The notes below the pieces were generated by a model. The model had not been told where the DNA came from, made no database searches, and saw only the letters and a program-made list of their open reading frames with translations. A stretch of DNA of 36,895 nucleotides, from NCBI GenBank assembly GCA_900107365.1, contig FNPS01000019.1, forward strand, positions 1-36,895, read 5' to 3'. The translations under genes and the position numbers were made by a program. Source of the stretch: Flavobacterium aquidurense. Lineage in GTDB: Bacteria > Bacteroidota > Bacteroidia > Flavobacteriales > Flavobacteriaceae. Of the stretch, positions 25,533 to 34,129 are shown in pieces (within the stretch, counting starts at the first letter, position 1; every line of letters begins with the position of its first letter).

Positions 25533-26435
25533 ATGAATAAAGAATATGCCGTAGGAATAGACATTGGAGGAACACATATTACCGCAGCGATAATAGATAT
25601 TGTAAACATGAAAGTGATTGATTTTTCATTGCATAAAGAATCATTCGATTCTAATTTGCCTGTGAAAGAGGTCATGTCTATTTGGGAAAAAGCGATTCGT
25701 ATTTCAGTAGAAAATTCAAAAGTAGAAGAAATAAAAGGACTAGCTGTATGTATGCCTGGCCCGTTTGACTATACGAATGGACTTTGCTGGATTAAGGACC
25801 AGTCAAAATATGAACATTTTTATGGATTAAATGTTCGTTATTTATTTCAGGGCACGCTCAATCTTTCTAACGAATTTCCAATTCTTTTTGAAAACGACGC
25901 TGTTTGTTTTGGAAAAGGAGAGGTCTTTAAAGATGCAACAAATCTTTCTAAAAAGGTAATGGCCGTAACACTTGGAACCGGACTTGGTGCTTGTTTTATT
26001 GATAAAGGAGTTTCCGTTTCTTCTGGAGAATTAGTTCCTACGGATGGCGAAATTTACAATATTCCATACAAAGAAGGTATTGCTGAAGATTATGTTTCGG
26101 CAAGAGGTCTTTTGTCAGCGTATAAAAGCTTAACAGGCGAAAATCTTAATAATGGATTAGAACTTTTTAATCTGGCTGTCGCCGAAGATGAAGTGGCGGT
26201 AAAAGTGTTCGAAAAAATGGGAGAAGATTTAGCTTCAGTAGTGATCCCATGGTTAGAAAAATTTGATGCTGATAGTTTTATTATTGGTGGAAAAATTGCA
26301 AATGCAAGTGAATTTTTTCTGAATGGCTTCCATAAAAAAGTAAAGGAATCAGGTGTTGAAATTACCGTTTCTGTTTCGACAGATAATGAAATTGCGGCTT
26401 TATTAGGAGCTGCAAGTATGCTTTTTACGGTTTGA
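25533..26435 (+). CDS. ROK-family sugar kinase
   Basis: This 300-residue cytoplasmic protein starts at the ATG that directly precedes the phosphate-binding motif (YAVGIDIGGTHITAA). Other ROK landmarks are CMPGPFDYTNG, the catalytic-region FENDAVCFGKGE and VTLGTGLGACFID. The CxCGxxGCxE zinc motif of most ROK kinases is missing: the stretch after the GTGLG motif reads GEIYNIPYKEG and has no cysteines. As last gene of the mannosidase run it probably phosphorylates released mannose or glucose, an inference from context. The signal-free N-terminus and upstream AT-rich spacer (79 bases) rule out the ATG at 25503 as a better start. A terminator hairpin follows. Confidence 0.8.
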   Translation: MNKEYAVGIDIGGTHITAAIIDIVNMKVIDFSLHKESFDSNLPVKEVMSIWEKAIRISVENSKVEEIKGLAVCMPGPFDYTNGLCWIKDQSKYEHFYGLNVRYLFQGTLNLSNEFPILFENDAVCFGKGEVFKDATNLSKKVMAVTLGTGLGACFIDKGVSVSSGELVPTDGEIYNIPYKEGIAEDYVSARGLLSAYKSLTGENLNNGLELFNLAVAEDEVAVKVFEKMGEDLASVVIPWLEKFDADSFIIGGKIANASEFFLNGFHKKVKESGVEITVSVSTDNEIAALLGAASMLFTV

Positions 26436-26454
26436 TTTTTTCATAAATTATAAA

Positions 26455-26492
26455 TTCCAACAGACGCTAAAGAACTTTAGAATCTGTTGGAA
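26455..26492. terminator. Hairpin between convergent genes
   Basis: TTCCAACAGA (26455-26464) pairs perfectly with TCTGTTGGAA (26483-26492), and CTAAAG/CTTTAG forms an inner stem. The hairpin lies between the stops of the ROK gene (plus) and the monooxygenase gene (minus). T-rich stretches are present beyond both ends, so it probably stops transcription from both sides. Confidence 0.75.
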
Positions 26493-26502
26493 ATAGTATT
26501 CC

Positions 26503-27630
26503 TTAATTCTGATCAAATAGTTTTTGAAAAGAAAAATCAGGCTGACGCATTTCTATTTCATTTTTACCCGATTCTTGTTGTGCTGCTGCAGCATAAACAA
26601 ACATTTTTTCTTCATAATCTTTGATGGCTGCTGTTATGGTTTCAAACTTTCCATTTGTCAGGTTATCACATAAAACAAGGGTATCAACCAGTCCAACATT
26701 TACACCCTGACCAGCAAAAGGCGGCATTAAATGAGCAGCATCACCAATAAGTGTTATAGGTAAAGTGCGATCATTTTTCCAGGATTTATCGAGTCCAATT
26801 TTTCTGGTTGGAAGCCCGACAAAAAAGGAAGTTGCATGAAATAAATGATGATAAGATTCGTGCCAGTTAGAAAATCTGTCCGAAAGGAAATTGGCAATAC
26901 TCTTTGTGTTTTTAAAATCCAACTTGTTAGCAGCTGTTTCGAATCCTTCGGGTTTTTTAAAAATTATACCGTAGCTCAACATGTCCTTGTTTTTAGGATT
27001 GGCAACAAAGAGATTACCATTATGAGCGGTCATTAATCTGTTGTCATTACATAGCTGATAAAATTCAGGACAATTTAGTTGAGGTTGGGGAATATCACCT
27101 TGTATAATAAAGGTTCCGGTTTCTTCGACTTCGGTATCGGTAACATATTTTCTAACCGAAGACATTCCGCCGTTGGCTCCAATAACAAAATCGGCAACTT
27201 CATCCCTTTCATTTTCAAAATGTAAAACCCATTTTCCGTCTTTTGTTGAAAGACCGGTGAGTTTTCTGTTCCAAACAACAGTATCATCTCTTAAACTGTC
27301 GAGTATAATTTTTCGTAAATCGTTTCTATTGATTTCAGGATTATCGTATTGTGGAGTTCTGGAAGTTATGGTTTTGCATTGTTCATCTGTCATGATGATG
27401 CCCATTGGCAGGGCTATGTTGTAATAACTTTCGAGTAGTCCTGCTTTTTGCAAAGCATCCTGTCCTGAACCTTTGTGTAGGTCAAGCGTACCGCCCCAAA
27501 TTCTGGTTTGTGGATTTTCGTCTCTTTCGTAAACGGTTACTTTTATGCTGTTTTGCAGTAGTAATTTTGCCATGGTAAGACCAACGGGTCCCGCACCAAT
27601 TATAGCTACTTTTTTATCTTTTAATAACAT
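26503..27630 (-). CDS. Tet(X)-like FAD-dependent monooxygenase
   Basis: This 375-residue flavoprotein has a dinucleotide fold at the N-terminus (VAIIGAGPVGLTMAKLL), the RIWGGTLDLHKGSGQ and DNPEINRNDLR blocks, TDTEVEETGTF, and a second FAD motif (LIGDAAHLMPPFAGQGVN). These blocks are nearly those of Tet(X), the tetracycline-inactivating 11a-hydroxylase, as I remember it (about 388 residues). Recalled substrate contacts Q192 and R213 have equivalents (FIIQGDI, DNRLMTAH), whereas the residue matching H234 appears to be S (LSYGIIF). It may therefore be a native relative with another substrate. It is the last gene of the minus-strand run, 48 bases after the AraC gene. Confidence 0.85.
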   Translation of the reverse strand: MLLKDKKVAIIGAGPVGLTMAKLLLQNSIKVTVYERDENPQTRIWGGTLDLHKGSGQDALQKAGLLESYYNIALPMGIIMTDEQCKTITSRTPQYDNPEINRNDLRKIILDSLRDDTVVWNRKLTGLSTKDGKWVLHFENERDEVADFVIGANGGMSSVRKYVTDTEVEETGTFIIQGDIPQPQLNCPEFYQLCNDNRLMTAHNGNLFVANPKNKDMLSYGIIFKKPEGFETAANKLDFKNTKSIANFLSDRFSNWHESYHHLFHATSFFVGLPTRKIGLDKSWKNDRTLPITLIGDAAHLMPPFAGQGVNVGLVDTLVLCDNLTNGKFETITAAIKDYEEKMFVYAAAAQQESGKNEIEMRQPDFSFQKLFDQN

Positions 27631-27678
27631 GAGTTTGTCTGTTTTATTTAGAAGACAAAATTCATGAAAGTTCCTGTG

Positions 27679-28509
27679 TTAGGATTGTACAAATGCGACA
27701 AAATCACTTAAGACCTGTTTTTCTTTTTTTCCTTTTCGGGCAAAAGCAGCAGGTGTAATACCGCTGTAACGCTTAAATTCCCTGCTTAAATGAGATTGAT
27801 CTGTATAACCAACTTCAGGCGCTAAGCCGGCAAGATTTGTATCCGGATAAAGCCATAAATGATTCCGAACCTGCTCAAAACGCATTAAGCCCGATACATC
27901 TTTTACAGTATGGCCGGAGGATTGCTTGAAATTTCGCTCTAGTGTGCGTACCGTTGTATGCACTTCTGCAGCAATCTGATTTACTGTGATTTTTCCATTG
28001 CTATTTTTTAAGGCACTACCCGCTTTAGACAGCAAAGCGTTGTTTATAGTATCGGAATGTAGATCTGTAAAATACTTTTGGACAAATGCTATTGCTTCCT
28101 CAATTTGACCAGAAGTGATAAATTCTTGTAAAATAGGCTGAAGTCCGACAATGGGATGTTCAAATATTTGTACGCCACTTTTGCCCGAAGGCAGTCCGAG
28201 TAAATCAAAAACAGTCCACGGAAAGCATCGGATTCCAATGATTTCTAAACTCTTTTTTGAATTAAAAATAGCAGGCTGATTCAATAGTCCCATAATAAAT
28301 GGGGAAGGTAATGGTTCCAATACCCCATTGTGTAGTACACTGCAACCGCTTCCGAAGTGAAAAATAATTTCAGCATAACCATCAGGCATTACTTCAAAAT
28401 TTGATGCTGTTTCTCCTAATTCTGTTTTGTTGTACCAAAAACATTTGATGGCATTTTGTAGTGCCGGTGGAGATTCAAATTCCTGATGAAACATTTTGGA
28501 AGATTGCAT
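27679..28509 (-). CDS. AraC-family transcriptional regulator
   Basis: The protein has an N-terminal sensing domain of the DUF6597 kind (FWYNKTELGETASNFEVMPD, FHFGSGC) and a C-terminal double helix-turn-helix (ITVNQIAAEVHTTVRTLERN, GYTDQSHLSREFKRYSGITP). I start at 28509 (MQSSKMFHQEF). An in-frame ATG at 28596 lies inside the terminator hairpin of the upstream gene and would add an odd hydrophobic 29 residues. ATG 28494 is also possible. The usual AraC target would be a neighbouring gene, here most simply the Tet(X)-like gene 48 bases downstream. The effector is unknown. Confidence 0.8.
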   Translation of the reverse strand: MQSSKMFHQEFESPPALQNAIKCFWYNKTELGETASNFEVMPDGYAEIIFHFGSGCSVLHNGVLEPLPSPFIMGLLNQPAIFNSKKSLEIIGIRCFPWTVFDLLGLPSGKSGVQIFEHPIVGLQPILQEFITSGQIEEAIAFVQKYFTDLHSDTINNALLSKAGSALKNSNGKITVNQIAAEVHTTVRTLERNFKQSSGHTVKDVSGLMRFEQVRNHLWLYPDTNLAGLAPEVGYTDQSHLSREFKRYSGITPAAFARKGKKEKQVLSDFVAFVQS

Positions 28510-28586
28510 ATTTGATTGTGCTTGTACATCAAAGGTATTTAAAAATGTCGAGAAGAGGTGGAACGAAAACTTTATATAACGCCAAA

Positions 28587-28611
28587 ACAGTATCACGAAA
28601 AATGATACTGT
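28587..28611 (-). terminator. Terminator after the first hydrolase gene
   Basis: ACAGTATCA and TGATACTGT form a perfect 9-bp stem with a 7-base loop, followed on the minus strand by TTTT. It lies 26 bases after the stop of the hydrolase gene and before the AraC start, so it may separate AraC expression from the upstream genes. Confidence 0.65.
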
Positions 28612-28636
28612 CTCAGCTTACCAAAAAATGAAAAAA

Positions 28637-29275
28637 TTAATCCCTATCGTAAGAAAATTGGATTCCTGCTGTGCCTCCTGTTTTAATAAACAGTTGCATA
28701 AATTCCTGCGCTGTTTCGGAACGACTCCAGTCACGTTGCAATTCACAAAATAATTGCGGCACACTCACCAGGATTGCCCCCGCTTGCTCCATTCTTCGTA
28801 GTGCCGCATTATGTGCTTCCAGAGAAGTTCCGCCTACAGCATCGGCTACTATATAAACTTCATAACCTTCTTTTAAGGCATCAAGGGCGGGAAACGTAAG
28901 ACAGGCTTCTGTCCATAAAGCTGTCATTATTAATTTTTTCTTTCCCGTTGCTTTAACAGCTTCTAAAAATTCCTTGTCTTCCCAAGAATTGATAGTGGTT
29001 CTGTCATACGAAGGAACTCCATCTAATTCTCTTTTTAGTTGAGGAATCGTTTCTTTATTAAATCCTGTTTTTACATTTACGGTCGAAAGTACAATAGGTA
29101 AATCGTAAACTTTGGCCATTTTTGCAACACCGCTAATATTATTGATAAGGATCTGTCTGTCCATTGAAGCAATAGAATTGACTTGTACCGGTTGATAATC
29201 AATAATGATTAATGCTGCATTTTCCGGAGTTAAAAGGTGATCATTTTTTTGATCGCGAATAGGTAAACTGCTCAT
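28637..29275 (-). CDS. Isochorismatase-fold cysteine hydrolase (YcaC-like), copy 1
   Basis: This 212-residue protein belongs to the isochorismatase/nicotinamidase superfamily. D26 in ALIIIDYQP is the first member of the catalytic triad, the lysine lies in the TGKKKLIM stretch, and the nucleophile cysteine is in LWTEACLTFPALDAL. The HNAALRRMEQAGA helix and the C-terminal extension resemble YcaC-type hydrolases of unknown substrate. It has no signal peptide. A long ATT repeat lies immediately upstream of its start. A second, related gene of the same length follows upstream, so the pair arose by duplication or joint recruitment. Confidence 0.82.
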   Translation of the reverse strand: MSSLPIRDQKNDHLLTPENAALIIIDYQPVQVNSIASMDRQILINNISGVAKMAKVYDLPIVLSTVNVKTGFNKETIPQLKRELDGVPSYDRTTINSWEDKEFLEAVKATGKKKLIMTALWTEACLTFPALDALKEGYEVYIVADAVGGTSLEAHNAALRRMEQAGAILVSVPQLFCELQRDWSRSETAQEFMQLFIKTGGTAGIQFSYDRD

Positions 29276-29281
29276 GATTTC

Positions 29282-29328
<47 letters not shown>

Positions 29329-29342
29329 GAGTTTGTAGCGTA

Positions 29343-29981
29343 TTATTTTTTTGATATTCCGACATTTTCGGCCTTTAAGAAACTTTCAATTACGGCTTGA
29401 TAATTTGGCATTACGGTAGAGTAAGCTTCTGCAAATTGTAAAGCATCAGGACGATTCCATGTTTTTTGAATCTCGCTGCAAACGGCTGTTGTACTTATTG
29501 GTATTACTCCGGCAAGTGATAATCTTGCAATTGTAGCTTGCGATGACAAAGTACTCATGTCTCCTGAGGCATCAATAACAGCAAATACTTCATAACCCTC
29601 GGATACAGCTGATATAGAAGGAAAAGCGACACATACACTGGTTAATACGCCGCCAATAATTAATTTTTTCTTCCCTGTTTTTTTTACCGCTTCAACAAAA
29701 GCCGGAGTATCCCAGGAGTTGATTTCTCCATTTCTGGGTACATAAACGGCGTGTGGCGCATATTTATGAATTTCAGGCATCAACGGACCATTAGGACCAT
29801 TTGGTTCTGAAGCCGTTGTTATCACAGGAATATTTTCTATTGCTGCGATTTTGGCTAAGGTGGCGACATTGTTGCGTAATGAGGTGACATCAATATCTTT
29901 TACGGTTTGAAATAAGCCACTCTGATGATCGATAAGCAGGATTGCTACATCATCTGAATTAATTCTTGTTACTACTGACAT
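29343..29981 (-). CDS. Isochorismatase-fold cysteine hydrolase (YcaC-like), copy 2
   Basis: The ATG at 29981 gives MSVVTRINSDDVAILLIDHQ and a 212-residue protein, the same length as its neighbour. A longer reading from 30077 would overlap the YceI gene and is rejected. D18 in LLIDHQSGL, the TGKKKLIIGG lysine region and cysteine in VLTSVCVAFPSISA make up the superfamily triad. The RPDALQFAEAYSTVMPNYQ tail is typical of YcaC-like hydrolases. The substrate is unknown. It lies 37 bases after YceI in a same-strand run and is probably co-transcribed. Confidence 0.82.
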   Translation of the reverse strand: MSVVTRINSDDVAILLIDHQSGLFQTVKDIDVTSLRNNVATLAKIAAIENIPVITTASEPNGPNGPLMPEIHKYAPHAVYVPRNGEINSWDTPAFVEAVKKTGKKKLIIGGVLTSVCVAFPSISAVSEGYEVFAVIDASGDMSTLSSQATIARLSLAGVIPISTTAVCSEIQKTWNRPDALQFAEAYSTVMPNYQAVIESFLKAENVGISKK

Positions 29982-30018
29982 TTTTTTAAGTTTTTTGTTG
30001 TTATTAAGTTTTATTAAA

Positions 30019-30543
30019 TTATTCTTGCGGAAATTCGCCATCCATTTTGATAAGTACATCATCCTTAAGTCCGTCAAAAGGTAAAATCAATCCAACCTTA
30101 AAATCAGAACGTTTTAGTGTCGCCAGAACCTGAAAACCGGATGTGATCTTCTTTGAATTTGGATTAAGCATTGTTCCTCTGTATAGAAAATCAACAATGA
30201 TTTCTTTTGTAAAACCATGCATACTCAAATTCCCTGCAACCTTGTAATTGTTTTTACTGCTCTCTCTGATTGCAGTACTTTTAAAATGTAGCGTAGGGTA
30301 TTTTTCGACATCAAAAAAGTTAGGTCCCCGTAAGTCTTCGTCCCTTCCTTCCGAACTGGTGAATATCGAATTTGTTTCTGCTGATAATTCAAAAGAGGCA
30401 TCGCTAAAGTCTGCTTTTGAATTGGTTACTGTCAAATCAAAATTGGTAAACTGTCCCACAATATCATTAATCATCATATGTGTAACGGTAAAACCAAGTC
30501 TTGAATGCTCTTTGTCATTTTTCCATATTGTTTTATTTTCCAT
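30019..30543 (-). CDS. YceI-family lipid-binding protein
   Basis: The 174-residue protein has the YceI lipocalin-like pattern: an initial WKNDKEHSRLGFTVTHMM (about residues 7-24), a central GRDEDLRGPNFFDVEKYPTL and YKVAGNLSMHGFTKEI. YceI domains bind polyisoprenoids or similar hydrophobic chains. Unlike E. coli YceI there is no signal peptide, so this copy is probably cytoplasmic. It stands 19 bases after the pirin gene in the same direction. A stress-linked role is inferred from the neighbours. Confidence 0.87.
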   Translation of the reverse strand: MENKTIWKNDKEHSRLGFTVTHMMINDIVGQFTNFDLTVTNSKADFSDASFELSAETNSIFTSSEGRDEDLRGPNFFDVEKYPTLHFKSTAIRESSKNNYKVAGNLSMHGFTKEIIVDFLYRGTMLNPNSKKITSGFQVLATLKRSDFKVGLILPFDGLKDDVLIKMDGEFPQE

Positions 30544-30562
30544 TTCCTTTTTATTTAATTAT

Positions 30563-31432
30563 TTATTCCAAATACCCAAATTTTCCCATATTAACATCAT
30601 TCATCGCCTGGATGATTTCCTGTTTTGTATTCATAACAAAAGGGCCATGGGCGACTATTGGTTCATTGATAGGCTCTCCACTTAAAATAAGTACGACAGC
30701 ATCTTCAAGTGCCTGAATGGTAAATTCTTCCCCTTCATTTGCAAATAGTAAAAAATGATTTTCGGATACATTTTGATCATCATTCACGCTAATGTTTCCT
30801 TCAATTACAAGAAGAGCCGAGTTATAGTGCGCCGGAAAATTAAAAGTCGCAGAAGCTCCTTTGTTTAATTTGGCATTAAATAAATTTACAGGAGTAAAAG
30901 TGGTAGCTGCTCCTAAAGTCCCACTGTATTCACCTGCAATAACTTCTATTTCGCCACCTTCATTAGGTAATAGGTGTTTGTTAATGTCATTATTGGAGAT
31001 ACCCTGATATTTGGGCTTTGTCATTTTATCCTTCGCAGGAAGATTTACCCAAAGCTGTACCATTTGAAAATGGCCACCTTCTTTGCTGAATTCCTCTTCG
31101 TGGTATTCTTTATGTAAAATTCCTGATGCGGCAGTCATCCATTGTACATCTCCTTCGCCAATTACACCGCTATTTCCAGAGCTGTCGTGATGTGCTACCT
31201 TTCCTTTATAGGCAATAGTGACGGTTTCAAAACCTCTGTGTGGGTGTACGTCAACCCCTCTTAATTTATTGGTGGGCGGAAAATAAAATTTAGAATTATA
31301 ATCCATCATAATAAACGGACTCATTCGTTCCATGCTCATTCCATACGGAATAAAATTATGTACTCTAAATCCGTCACCAACCATGTGCGGAGCCGGTGGT
31401 GCAAATACTTGCTCTATTTTTTTAGTTTTCAT
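30563..31432 (-). CDS. Pirin-family bicupin protein
   Basis: The 289-residue protein shows the pirin N-terminal cupin (residues about 20-125) with metal-site histidines in VDVHPHRGFETVTI and GKVAHHDSSGNSG, EGDVQWMTAASGILHKE, and the C-terminal pirin domain (about 175-280, FNAKLNKGASATFNFPAHY, LSGEPINEPIVAHGPFVMN). Pirins are iron-binding; some, such as YhhW, act as quercetin 2,3-dioxygenases and others as redox-sensing regulators. Its start overlaps the GNAT stop by 11 bases (ATGAAAACTAA overlap), which suggests translational coupling. Confidence 0.9.
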   Translation of the reverse strand: MKTKKIEQVFAPPAPHMVGDGFRVHNFIPYGMSMERMSPFIMMDYNSKFYFPPTNKLRGVDVHPHRGFETVTIAYKGKVAHHDSSGNSGVIGEGDVQWMTAASGILHKEYHEEEFSKEGGHFQMVQLWVNLPAKDKMTKPKYQGISNNDINKHLLPNEGGEIEVIAGEYSGTLGAATTFTPVNLFNAKLNKGASATFNFPAHYNSALLVIEGNISVNDDQNVSENHFLLFANEGEEFTIQALEDAVVLILSGEPINEPIVAHGPFVMNTKQEIIQAMNDVNMGKFGYLE

Positions 31433-31730
31433 TTTCGTGTGATTCTTTAGTATGAAACAATGAGTTAGCCTGATACTCGGGATGTTTGTCGATGTATGCT
31501 TTGATGAAAGGACAATAAGGTTTTACTTTAAGATGATGTTCTTCTGCATAATCAAGAACATATTTTGCTATATAGGCAGCAATTCCTTTTCCTCCTAATT
31601 CGGGAGGAACTTCAGTATGGATATAAGAAATGCCACCATCAAACAATTTGTATTGTTCAAACGCGATATAGCCATCTAAATGGATCTCAAAACGCTGGTC
31701 TTTTTCGTTGTTTATAACTGTGTATTCCAT
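31422..31730 (-). CDS. Small GNAT-fold acetyltransferase (YidJ-like)
   Basis: This 102-residue protein matches the short Gcn5-related group: FEIHLDGYIAFEQYKLFDGG, ISYIHTEVPPELGGKGIAAYI (acetyl-CoA loop) and VKPYCPFIKAYIDKHPEYQ at the C-terminus, where the cysteine may be functional. Substrates of this group are not well known. It is the first gene of the minus-strand run, and its start codon is followed closely by an 8-bp inverted repeat (31734-31758) on the upstream side. Confidence 0.82.
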   Translation of the reverse strand: MEYTVINNEKDQRFEIHLDGYIAFEQYKLFDGGISYIHTEVPPELGGKGIAAYIAKYVLDYAEEHHLKVKPYCPFIKAYIDKHPEYQANSLFHTKESHENEN

Positions 31731-31733
31731 GAT

Positions 31734-31758
31734 GTAATTTTTAGTATTGTAAAATTAC
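31734..31758. promoter_or_regulatory. Inverted repeat upstream of the minus-strand run
   Basis: GTAATTTT (31734-31741) and AAAATTAC (31751-31758) are a perfect 8-bp inverted repeat with a 9-base spacer, 3 bases upstream of the GNAT start codon. It may be an operator or a 5' leader hairpin controlling the run of genes that follows. No regulator can be assigned. Confidence 0.4.
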
Positions 31759-31904
31759 TATGGATAAAAGAGGAAGTACTTGACCTATGGTAAGAAATGC
31801 AAAAAGGAAGAAATATGAATAAATTTTATTCAGTTGCAGAAATGAAGTAACAGCATAAAGGTTTCAGAATTTAATTTGAAACAGGAGTACAGTTAGCAAG
31901 CAAT

Positions 31905-32495
31905 TTATGGCTTGAAATTTTTTCTGGCCAGCTCTTTTCGCACCCTGCTTAGGCTTTCAGGGGTAATGCCAAGATAAGAAGCAATCATTTGAAGTGGTAT
32001 TCTACAAGTAATTTCACGATATGTTTCGATAAAATCTAAGTATTTTTTTTCGGCTGAGGCTGCTAATAAATAGTTGATCCTTTTCTGCATTTGTCTGATG
32101 TTTTTTTGCAGTGCTAGTGTATTAAAACGAGCAAACTTACCAGATAGTTTTTCGGCTGCTTTGATAAAATCTTTGTGGATGTACACGACTACAGCATCCT
32201 CGATTACATCGATGAATAATTCTGCAGGTTCATCAAAATAAAAACTACTTCGGTCTGCAATCCACCAATTTTCAGAAGCAAACTGAATAATATGATTCTT
32301 ACCCATTTCATCTATAGTATAGGAGCGTAACATCCCTTTGCAAACAAAAAAGGCCCGATTACAAATTTGATTTTCCTTTAATAAAACAGTTCCTTTTTTT
32401 ACTTCAAGCAAATAAACCAAATGCTCCAATTCGCTATACTCGTTTTCTGAGAGACCAGTATTATCAATGATATATTTTTTAAATTGTTCCAGCAT
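31905..32495 (-). CDS. Crp/Fnr-family transcriptional regulator
   Basis: The 196-residue protein has an N-terminal cyclic-nucleotide-binding fold (LEVKKGTVLLKENQICNRAF, GMLRSYTIDEMGKNHIIQF) and a C-terminal winged helix (RIPLQMIASYLGITPESLSR). I start at 32495 (MLEQFKKYI), because a -7 motif (32520-32527) overlaps the alternative ATG at 32522. The arginine-serine pair that binds cAMP in Crp is not evident, so it is of the ligand-uncertain group common in Bacteroidota. It is oriented like the pirin run, with 174 bases between, so it may control it. Confidence 0.83.
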   Translation of the reverse strand: MLEQFKKYIIDNTGLSENEYSELEHLVYLLEVKKGTVLLKENQICNRAFFVCKGMLRSYTIDEMGKNHIIQFASENWWIADRSSFYFDEPAELFIDVIEDAVVVYIHKDFIKAAEKLSGKFARFNTLALQKNIRQMQKRINYLLAASAEKKYLDFIETYREITCRIPLQMIASYLGITPESLSRVRKELARKNFKP

Positions 32496-32519
32496 TTGTG
32501 TTAGGAGATTTTGTTTATG

Positions 32520-32527
32520 CAAAAATA
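32520..32527 (-). promoter_or_regulatory. -7 promoter motif TATTTTTG of the Crp/Fnr gene
   Basis: The minus strand reads TATTTTTG, an exact TAnnTTTG match 25 bases before the chosen start. No clear -33 TTG is present at the usual spacing. It supports the shorter reading of the regulator gene. Confidence 0.4.
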
Positions 32528-32701
32528 GGCAGCTTGTAAAAAAATACGGTATTAGACATTAAATTTAAAAAAAATATTCCTTAAAATTTGATAATATTTG
32601 AGTTTCTACAGGTCTTGATCTTACTTTTTTTACAATTCAAAATTTTGTAAATTTATATCTTTATTTATTTGATTTTTAATGGTTTATAATTGTTTAAAAA
32701 A

Positions 32702-33649
32702 ATGGAAAGAAGCGCTGTAACTTTACCAAATGAGTCTGACGATATATTTTTAACAGATGGCGGACTAGAAACGACCTTAATCTTCCTTGAAGGATTTGAA
32801 TTGCCTTATTTCGCGGCTTTTGATTTATTAAAGGAGAGTAAAGGATACGACGCAATTAAAAATTACTATTCCCGATATTTAAAAATTGCAAAAAAGTACA
32901 AGACCAATTTTATTTTAGAAAGCCCAACCTGGCGCACGAATCCAGATTGGATTGAAAAAATTGGTTACTCTGGAAATCAGTTAGCTGAGTTAAATGAAAA
33001 AGCCGTAAAGCTTTTAGTAGATTTAAAAACGGAATTTGAAAATAAAATCGATTCCATTCTTATTAGCGGTTGTGTAGGCCCGAGAGGTGACGGCTACGCT
33101 CCCGACAATTGTATGACTACCCAGGAAGCACAACACTATCACGGCCAACAAATAAAAACTTTAAGCCAAACGGCTGTTGATTTTATTTCTGCTTTAACAA
33201 TGAATTATGCAGAAGAAGCAATTGGTATCGTTGAAGCAGCTGCGTCTTTTGATCTTCCAGTTGTGATATCCTATACGGTAGAAACAGATAGTAAATTACC
33301 AACGGGAATGAGTTTAAAAGAGGCTATCGAAAAAGCAGATAAAAATGTTAGTGTTCCGCCACTATATTTTATGATTAATTGTGCGCATCCCACTCATTTT
33401 TTAAATGAATTAAAAGAACATGCAAAAGAAGAGTGGGTGAAACGGATAAAAGGCATCAGGGCAAATGCATCCTGTAAAAGCCATGCCGAACTAGACGAAG
33501 CAATAGAACTCGATAGAGGAGTGCCAAAGGATTTAGGAGAGGAATATAAAAAATTGAAAGATTCTTTTCCGCACTTAAATGTTTTTGGCGGTTGTTGTGG
33601 AACGGATGAAGAGCATATTGTAGAAATTATGGATCAAATAATAAGATAA
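32702..33649 (+). CDS. Homocysteine S-methyltransferase-family protein (MmuM-like)
   Basis: The ATG at 32702 gives 315 residues. An in-frame TTG four codons upstream is a less likely start. The N-terminal ILTDGG-type motif (IFLTDGGLETTLIF), SGCVGPRGDGYAPDN, YFMINCAHPTHF and FGGCCGTDEEHI are the landmarks of the Pfam S-methyl_trans domain. The cysteines of the NCAHP and GGCCG motifs form the zinc site that activates the homocysteine thiol. It may transfer a methyl group from S-methylmethionine to homocysteine, or act on another methyl donor. It has no operon partner and is divergent from the Crp/Fnr gene. Confidence 0.87.
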   Translation: MERSAVTLPNESDDIFLTDGGLETTLIFLEGFELPYFAAFDLLKESKGYDAIKNYYSRYLKIAKKYKTNFILESPTWRTNPDWIEKIGYSGNQLAELNEKAVKLLVDLKTEFENKIDSILISGCVGPRGDGYAPDNCMTTQEAQHYHGQQIKTLSQTAVDFISALTMNYAEEAIGIVEAAASFDLPVVISYTVETDSKLPTGMSLKEAIEKADKNVSVPPLYFMINCAHPTHFLNELKEHAKEEWVKRIKGIRANASCKSHAELDEAIELDRGVPKDLGEEYKKLKDSFPHLNVFGGCCGTDEEHIVEIMDQIIR

Positions 33650-33669
33650 AATCTAATATGCTTGTAAAC

Positions 33670-33698
33670 AAAAAAGCTCCAGATTTCTCTGAAGCTTT
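33670..33698 (-). terminator. Intrinsic terminator of tRNA-Glu
   Basis: This is the same AAAGCT/AGCTTT plus CAGA/TCTG hairpin as after the initiator tRNA, followed on the minus strand by six T. It starts 12 bases past the tRNA 3' end. It also lies 21 bases after the methyltransferase stop on the other strand, so it may serve both. Confidence 0.75.
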
Positions 33699-33709
33699 GT
33701 GTTGACTAG

Positions 33710-33781
33710 TAGCCCGTAGCGGAATCGAACCGCTCTTACATGGATGAAAACCATGCGTCCTAACCGATAGACGAACGGGCC
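33710..33781 (-). tRNA. tRNA-Glu (TTC)
   Basis: The minus strand folds into a 72-base cloverleaf. The acceptor arms are GGCCCGT and ACGGGCT (G1:U72 wobble). The anticodon stem is CATGG/CCATG round loop TTTTCAT, giving anticodon TTC, and the T-arm is GCGGTTCGATTCCGC. The CCA end is not encoded. Confidence 0.94.
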
Positions 33782-33800
33782 TGCTTTTCTAATGCGGGTG

Positions 33801-33831
33801 CAAAAATGCGAATAATTTTAAAATACACAAA
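33801..33831 (-). promoter_or_regulatory. Promoter of tRNA-Glu
   Basis: TTTG (33828-33831) and CATTTTTG (33801-33808, one mismatch to TAnnTTTG) are spaced 19 bases apart on the minus strand. The -7 box runs into CACCCG, as at the initiator-tRNA promoter. Confidence 0.5.
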
Positions 33832-34129
33832 AATATTTTTTCAAAAAATGGTTTTAGGCCATTGCGAAAATATCCTATTTAGCAATAATCGGGCGTAAAC
33901 AAATTGGGTCAGGAAAAGTGTATTTGTTTGATTAATAATTGGTTGTTTTATACGAAAAACAGAGGGTAAAGAAGTTTTTTTTCACATTTTATTAAAATCA
34001 TACTATTTTAAAAAAATTGAAAATAATTTGTTTTGAAAGAATATTCTTTAGTGATGTTTCGTTTTTAGAAGTGCTTCTTCAGGAAATTGCGTAAATTTTA
34101 CTTAGCAAAAAGGAGCTTTTAAAAGATAT

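Noticed and set aside
15649..26435. Mannoside locus as a classical polysaccharide utilisation locus
   Set aside because: No SusC/SusD pair, sensor or transporter is present in the window, so only the regulator, enzymes and kinase are supported.
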